Below the pieces are notes generated by a model. The model saw nothing but the letters and a program-made list of their open reading frames with translations, searched no databases and was not told where the DNA came from. This document shows, one piece after another, positions 60,116 through 64,000 of a stretch of DNA of 64,000 nt. Source of the stretch: Roseateles toxinivorans (GTDB taxonomy: Bacteria; Pseudomonadota; Gammaproteobacteria; Burkholderiales; Burkholderiaceae_C); NCBI RefSeq assembly GCF_004362525.1, contig NZ_SNXS01000001.1, positions 420,520-484,519 of the forward strand, in the 5' to 3' direction. Made by a program: the position numbers and the translations under genes. The first letter of the stretch is position 1. Each line of letters begins with the position of its first letter.

Positions 60116-61714
60116 ATGCATGACAAGATCCTGATCCTCGATTTCGGCTCCCAGGTCACCCAGCTGATTGCCCGCCGCGTGCGTGAAGCCCATGTGTTCT
60201 GCGAAGTCCATCCCAACGATGTGTCGGACGAGTTCATCCGCAGCTTCGGTGCCAAGGCCATCATTCTGTCGGGCTCGCATGCCTCGACCTACGAAGAACA
60301 CGACCTGCGCGCACCGCAGGCGGTGTGGGACAGCGGCGTGCCGGTGCTGGGCATCTGCTACGGCATGTTCACGATGACGGTGCAGCTCGGCGGCCAGGTC
60401 GAGGCCAGCACGCACCGCGAGTTCGGCTATGCCGAGGTTCGGGCCCACGGACACACCGAGCTGCTCAAGGGCATCGAGGACTTCGCCACGCCCGATGGCC
60501 ACGGCATGCTCAAGGTCTGGATGAGCCATGGCGACAAGGTCACGGCCATGCCCCCGGGCTTCAAGCTGATGGCCTCCACGCCCAGCTGCCCGATTGCCGG
60601 CATGGCCAATGAGGAGAAGCACTACTACGCCGTGCAGTTCCACCCCGAGGTCACGCACACGGTGCAGGGCGCGGCCCTGCTGACCCGCTTTGTGCGCGAT
60701 ATTGCCGGCTGCAAGGGCGACTGGATCATGGGCGACTACGTCAACGAGGCGGTGGCCCGTATCCGCGAACAGGTTGGCGACGAGGAGGTCATTCTGGGTC
60801 TGTCCGGCGGCGTCGACTCCAGCGTCGCCGCGGCGCTGATACACCGCGCCATCGGTGACCAGCTGACCTGCGTGTTCGTTGACCACGGCCTCTTGCGCCT
60901 CAACGAAGGCCAGATGGTGATGGACATGTTTGTCGGCCAGCTGCATGCCAAGGTCATCCATGTGGACGCCAGCGAGCAGTTCCTGGGTCATCTGAAGGGT
61001 GTCAGCGACCCGGAGCAGAAGCGCAAGATCATCGGCCGCGAGTTCGTCGAGGTCTTCAAGGCCGAGGCCGGCAAGCTCAAGGGGGCGGGCGCCAAGGGCG
61101 CAAAATGGCTGGCCCAGGGCACGATCTATCCGGACGTGATCGAGTCGGGTGGCGCCAAGACCAAGAAGGCGGTCACGATCAAGAGCCATCACAACGTCGG
61201 CGGCCTGCCCGAGCAACTCGGCCTGAAGCTGCTGGAGCCGCTGCGCGAACTGTTCAAGGACGAGGTGCGCGAACTGGGCCTGGCCCTGGGCCTGCCCGAG
61301 GCCATGGTCTATCGCCATCCGTTCCCCGGCCCGGGCCTGGGCGTGCGCATCCTCGGCGAGGTGAAGAAGGAGTACGCGACGCTGCTGCAGCGCGCCGACG
61401 CGATCTTCATCGAGGAGCTGCGCAACACCATAGACCCGGCCACCGGCAAGACCTGGTACCAGCTGACCAGCCAGGCCTTCACCGTCTTCCTGCCGGTGAA
61501 GAGCGTCGGCGTGATGGGCGACGGACGCACCTACGACTATGTGGTGGCCCTGCGTGCCGTGCAGACCAGCGATTTCATGACCGCCGACTGGGCCGAGCTG
61601 CCCTACGCGTTGCTGAAGAAGGTGTCGGGCCGCATCATCAACGAGGTGCGCGGCATCAACCGTGTGACCTACGACGTGTCGAGCAAGCCGCCGGCGACAA
61701 TTGAGTGGGAGTGA
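60116..61714 (+). CDS. guaA: GMP synthase (glutamine-hydrolysing)
   Basis: 532 aa. Aminates XMP to GMP with glutamine. Glutamine amidotransferase domain with [18 protein letters not shown], nucleophile Cys in GICYGMF and HPEVTHT; ATP pyrophosphatase domain with the P-loop [10 protein letters not shown]-terminal dimerisation domain with [15 protein letters not shown] and the end [18 protein letters not shown]. All motifs are intact and length is normal. It is last in the guaB-MFS-guaA run. Confidence 0.97.
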   Translation: MHDKILILDFGSQVTQLIARRVREAHVFCEVHPNDVSDEFIRSFGAKAIILSGSHASTYEEHDLRAPQAVWDSGVPVLGICYGMFTMTVQLGGQVEASTHREFGYAEVRAHGHTELLKGIEDFATPDGHGMLKVWMSHGDKVTAMPPGFKLMASTPSCPIAGMANEEKHYYAVQFHPEVTHTVQGAALLTRFVRDIAGCKGDWIMGDYVNEAVARIREQVGDEEVILGLSGGVDSSVAAALIHRAIGDQLTCVFVDHGLLRLNEGQMVMDMFVGQLHAKVIHVDASEQFLGHLKGVSDPEQKRKIIGREFVEVFKAEAGKLKGAGAKGAKWLAQGTIYPDVIESGGAKTKKAVTIKSHHNVGGLPEQLGLKLLEPLRELFKDEVRELGLALGLPEAMVYRHPFPGPGLGVRILGEVKKEYATLLQRADAIFIEELRNTIDPATGKTWYQLTSQAFTVFLPVKSVGVMGDGRTYDYVVALRAVQTSDFMTADWAELPYALLKKVSGRIINEVRGINRVTYDVSSKPPATIEWE

Positions 61715-61895
61715 CCTAACGTTGTGCCGGGCCAATTAGGGAGTGACAGTCGTAGTGCCGAATCTCCGTGAGTCTGCGCTCCGACGGATGGGTCTTCGGC
61801 CACTGCGCCGACGGGTCAGGTCGAGTCTTCACGCTGCGTGGTAGCCTGCTTGGCAGGGTGCGCCGCTGGTAGCGTACGTCGCTATTGAGGCGAAG

Positions 61896-62963
61896 TTGCA
61901 GATGATGGGCCTAGACAGTTCAGTGGCCTTCATGGTGCTCGGGGTTGTCGTGCTCCTGGTGGTGCTTTTGGCGCGTCAGTGTTCTGCGCAGAGGCGGGAG
62001 CTGATCAGGGCCGCAAGGTTGAACAGCTTTTTACGCACGCTTTCGCATGCCGATCGCATGATCCTGCGCGTGCAGTCCGACGCAGAGTTGTGGCGCGAAG
62101 CCTGCGACATCTGCGTTGATACCGGAAAGTCAGTGCTGGCCAGCGTCTATGTCCTGGACGGCATGTTGGTTCACCGCGTGGCCAGCGCCGGTCCAGCCGT
62201 CAAGTTGCTGGAGAACGTGCCGCAGACACTGGACATGAATACTCCGGAGCTGCGGGGGACCTACACCGCTCAAGTGCTGTTTGACGGTGTTCGGCTGGTC
62301 AGCAATGACTATGTGTTGGATCCGCGGGCCGGGCGATGGCGGGAGGAGGCCGTCGCGCAGGGCGTTCGCGCGATCGCGTGGATTCCGTTGAGGCGCGCCG
62401 GCAGTGTGGTGGCGGCGTTGATGCTGTGCGCAGATCAACGGGACTATTTCGACGCCGAACTTCTGCGGTCGCTCGACGAACTCGGGGAGGACTTGTCCCT
62501 TGCCCTGGACGGCATTGAACGAAACAGGGAACGACTCGCCGCCCAACTTCAAGTCGAAGCTGGGCTTGACCGTTTTCGCGCGCTGTTCAACTGTGCACCG
62601 GTGCCAATGGCCATTCTCTCGATTGCCGAGCGGCGAATACTGGAGGTCAATGATGCCCTATGCAGCTGGTACGGCATGGACCGTGCCGACATCATCGGCA
62701 GCGTCTCCTCTGCGCATGCCTATGGCCTCGTGCCGGAGGACAGGGAGCAGTTTTACAGGACCTTGAATGCCGACGGAAAGGTCCGCAATCTGGTACTCAG
62801 GGTGCGGGATGCGCAAGGCACCGAGCATCAGGAAGTCTTCAACGCGAAGCCCATCGAGTATCTGGGGCAGGCTTGTTGCCTGGTGACCAGCGTCAACCTG
62901 CAGTGGATCTACGGCCGCGGCGGAGAGGGCGCCCGGAGCAATGCACCCAACTTCCCCGGCTGA
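61896..62963 (+). CDS. Membrane GAF-PAS sensor without output domain
   Basis: 355 aa. One N-terminal transmembrane segment (FMVLGVVVLLVVLLA) followed by a GAF-like domain (LSHADRMILRVQSDAELWREACDICVD in pieces, LLENVPQTLDMNTP, GVRAIAWIPLRRAGSVVAAL; about residues 45-205), a short coiled region, and a PAS domain (FRALFNCAPVPMAILSIAE..., about 225-345). After the PAS domain, where related proteins carry GGDEF/EAL or kinase modules, the protein stops. Base composition is visibly less GC-rich than in guaA. Either a truncated sensor or one that signals through a partner. No operon neighbours. Confidence 0.75.
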   Translation: MQMMGLDSSVAFMVLGVVVLLVVLLARQCSAQRRELIRAARLNSFLRTLSHADRMILRVQSDAELWREACDICVDTGKSVLASVYVLDGMLVHRVASAGPAVKLLENVPQTLDMNTPELRGTYTAQVLFDGVRLVSNDYVLDPRAGRWREEAVAQGVRAIAWIPLRRAGSVVAALMLCADQRDYFDAELLRSLDELGEDLSLALDGIERNRERLAAQLQVEAGLDRFRALFNCAPVPMAILSIAERRILEVNDALCSWYGMDRADIIGSVSSAHAYGLVPEDREQFYRTLNADGKVRNLVLRVRDAQGTEHQEVFNAKPIEYLGQACCLVTSVNLQWIYGRGGEGARSNAPNFPG

Positions 62964-63198
62964 ACTGAGCCGCACGGTCCTTTGGCTGTGGTGGCCTTGA
63001 GTCGCCGGCAGGCTGGCGTCATGCCCGGTGAATAAACGCGCGCATGATTGGAGTGGTTCTGTACGCTGCTGCCTCCATTCAAGCAGTGCGTTCATGAGGC
63101 GCGCGCCATAGCCGAGCGCTCATCCCGCGCCGCAAGAACCGCAATTGGTGTGCGGCGCGTTCTCTTTCGTCAACCGAAACCGATGAGATGATCAGCTG

Positions 63199-64000
63199 AT
63201 GGCTACTTCCGGACACCATCGCTGCATTGTGCTCAGCTCGCCCTGGGCCGGGGTCTATGGCGTGCAGACCGACAGCGCCCGCCACTTCGGCCGGCATTGG
63301 CATGGCACATTCGGCGTCGGGTTGCTGGAGCAGGGCGCGCAGCGGTCGGCCAGCGGACGCGGTGCCGTCGAGGCTTTTGCGGGCGACCTGATCACCAGCA
63401 ATCCGGGCGAAGTTCATGACGGCCGACCACTGGGTGATGCCGCGCGGCGCTGGCATATGGTGCATCTCGACCCGGACGTGATCGCTGCGATGGTGCCGCC
63501 GGGCCGTGTCTTGCCCGACATCGAATGGACGCGGCCGGTGATTCAGGATGCGCGCCTGCGCATTGCGCTGCAGCGGCTGCTGCGCCAGATGGACCGCTGG
63601 AATGCCGGTCAGGCCGTGACCGACGCCGACCGGCTCGCCTGCGAGGAAGCGCTGGTGCAGACCTGCGGCTTGCTGCTGGAGGGACATTCGACCGCAGCGC
63701 CCACGGAGGATGCTGGCGGCGATACCGCCCGTGTGCGGGAGCGCCTGGCCGACGAGGCGCTGGACCCGCCAACCTTGACCGACCTCGCCACGATGGCCGG
63801 CCTCAGCAAATACCAGCTGCTGCGGCGTTTCACCCAGGCCTATGGCCTGCCACCGCACGCCTGGCTGCTGCAGCAGCGGGTGGAGCGGGCCAGGCGCCTG
63901 ATACGCGATGGTGATGACCTGGCGACCGCGGCTCTGGCCTCCGGCTTTGCCGACCAGAGCCATATGACGCGCCTGTTCGGGCGGCATTTCGGCTTCACGC
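63199..64000 (+). CDS. AraC-family transcriptional regulator (3' end missing)
   Basis: 267 codons are present before the window ends. The N-terminal AraC-binding cupin-like domain includes ARHFGRHWHGTFGVGLLEQG and LITSNPGEVHDGRP, typical of regulators with AraC_binding domains. The C-terminal HTH pair follows: LTDLATMAGLSKYQLLRRFTQAYGLPPHAWL and the start of the second motif, TAALASGFADQSHMTRLFGRHFGFT. Only the last few residues should be missing. Start at the first in-frame ATG; no strong ribosome-binding site. The downstream neighbour, perhaps its target, is outside the window. Confidence 0.88.
   Translation, partial: MATSGHHRCIVLSSPWAGVYGVQTDSARHFGRHWHGTFGVGLLEQGAQRSASGRGAVEAFAGDLITSNPGEVHDGRPLGDAARRWHMVHLDPDVIAAMVPPGRVLPDIEWTRPVIQDARLRIALQRLLRQMDRWNAGQAVTDADRLACEEALVQTCGLLLEGHSTAAPTEDAGGDTARVRERLADEALDPPTLTDLATMAGLSKYQLLRRFTQAYGLPPHAWLLQQRVERARRLIRDGDDLATAALASGFADQSHMTRLFGRHFGFT

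Overview
The window is a chromosomal segment of a high-GC betaproteobacterium, most likely Burkholderiales of the Roseateles/Rubrivivax/Leptothrix type. The basis is gene content and family resemblance: two Bug-type tricarboxylate-transporter binding proteins, PhaR and 3-hydroxybutyrate dehydrogenase (polyhydroxybutyrate metabolism), an FxDxF PEP-CTERM protein, a monofunctional RelA, and de novo NAD synthesis from aspartate. No phage, complete insertion sequence, integrase or CRISPR array is visible. Most of the window is ordinary, densely packed chromosome.

Region by region. 1-5.6 kb: the 3' end of clpB, then nadB, a MarR-GNAT fusion regulator with a palindromic operator, and a ComFB-like gene. 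5.7-11.4 kb: nadA, an AraC regulator divergent from an MFS exporter, a 397-bp gap holding two inverted copies of a long hairpin element, then a ThDP-dependent enzyme coupled to an S4 RNA-binding protein. 11.4-19.7 kb: a catabolic island built around a GntR regulator. It carries a periplasmic metallo-beta-lactamase-fold protein, an MmgE/PrpD protein and a Bug protein on one side, and a class III CoA-transferase, an atypical crotonase, an MDR oxidoreductase and a second Bug protein on the other. 19.7-25.5 kb: an EamA exporter/Lrp pair, serB, a REPIN-like repeat and mfd. 25.7-32.2 kb: a signalling block with a DUF4118-PAS-PAS-GGDEF-EAL protein, an RlmN-like enzyme, a hybrid histidine kinase and a Cache-domain protein.

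32.3-43.1 kb: ispD, map, a class A penicillin-binding protein, two exported proteins, an HTH regulator, a type Vd patatin autotransporter, ispF, and an EnvZ/OmpR-like pair. ispD and ispF, often neighbours, are separated here. 43.2-49.6 kb: a SIMPL protein, 3-hydroxybutyrate dehydrogenase, an alpha/beta hydrolase overlapping relA, tRNA-Val(GAC) with its own promoter and terminator, a small hydrolase, and a doubly damaged 2-oxoglutarate/Fe(II) oxygenase pseudogene. 49.7-57.2 kb: a DUF4331 protein, a PEP-CTERM protein, phaR, rimO, a REPIN, metC, smpB divergent from ratA-rnfH, and a DUF4124 protein. 57.3-64 kb: guaB-MFS-guaA as one apparent operon, an orphan membrane GAF-PAS protein, and the start of an AraC regulator.

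The least explained items are the paired inverted hairpin elements at 9.1-9.4 kb, the crotonase that lacks both canonical glutamates inside the GntR island, the transporter inside guaBA, a 21-nt ribosome-binding leader shared by two unrelated genes, and a recurring placement of -10-like hexamers 7 nt before start codons, which suggests leaderless transcripts. All statements come from reading the sequence; no database search was run.
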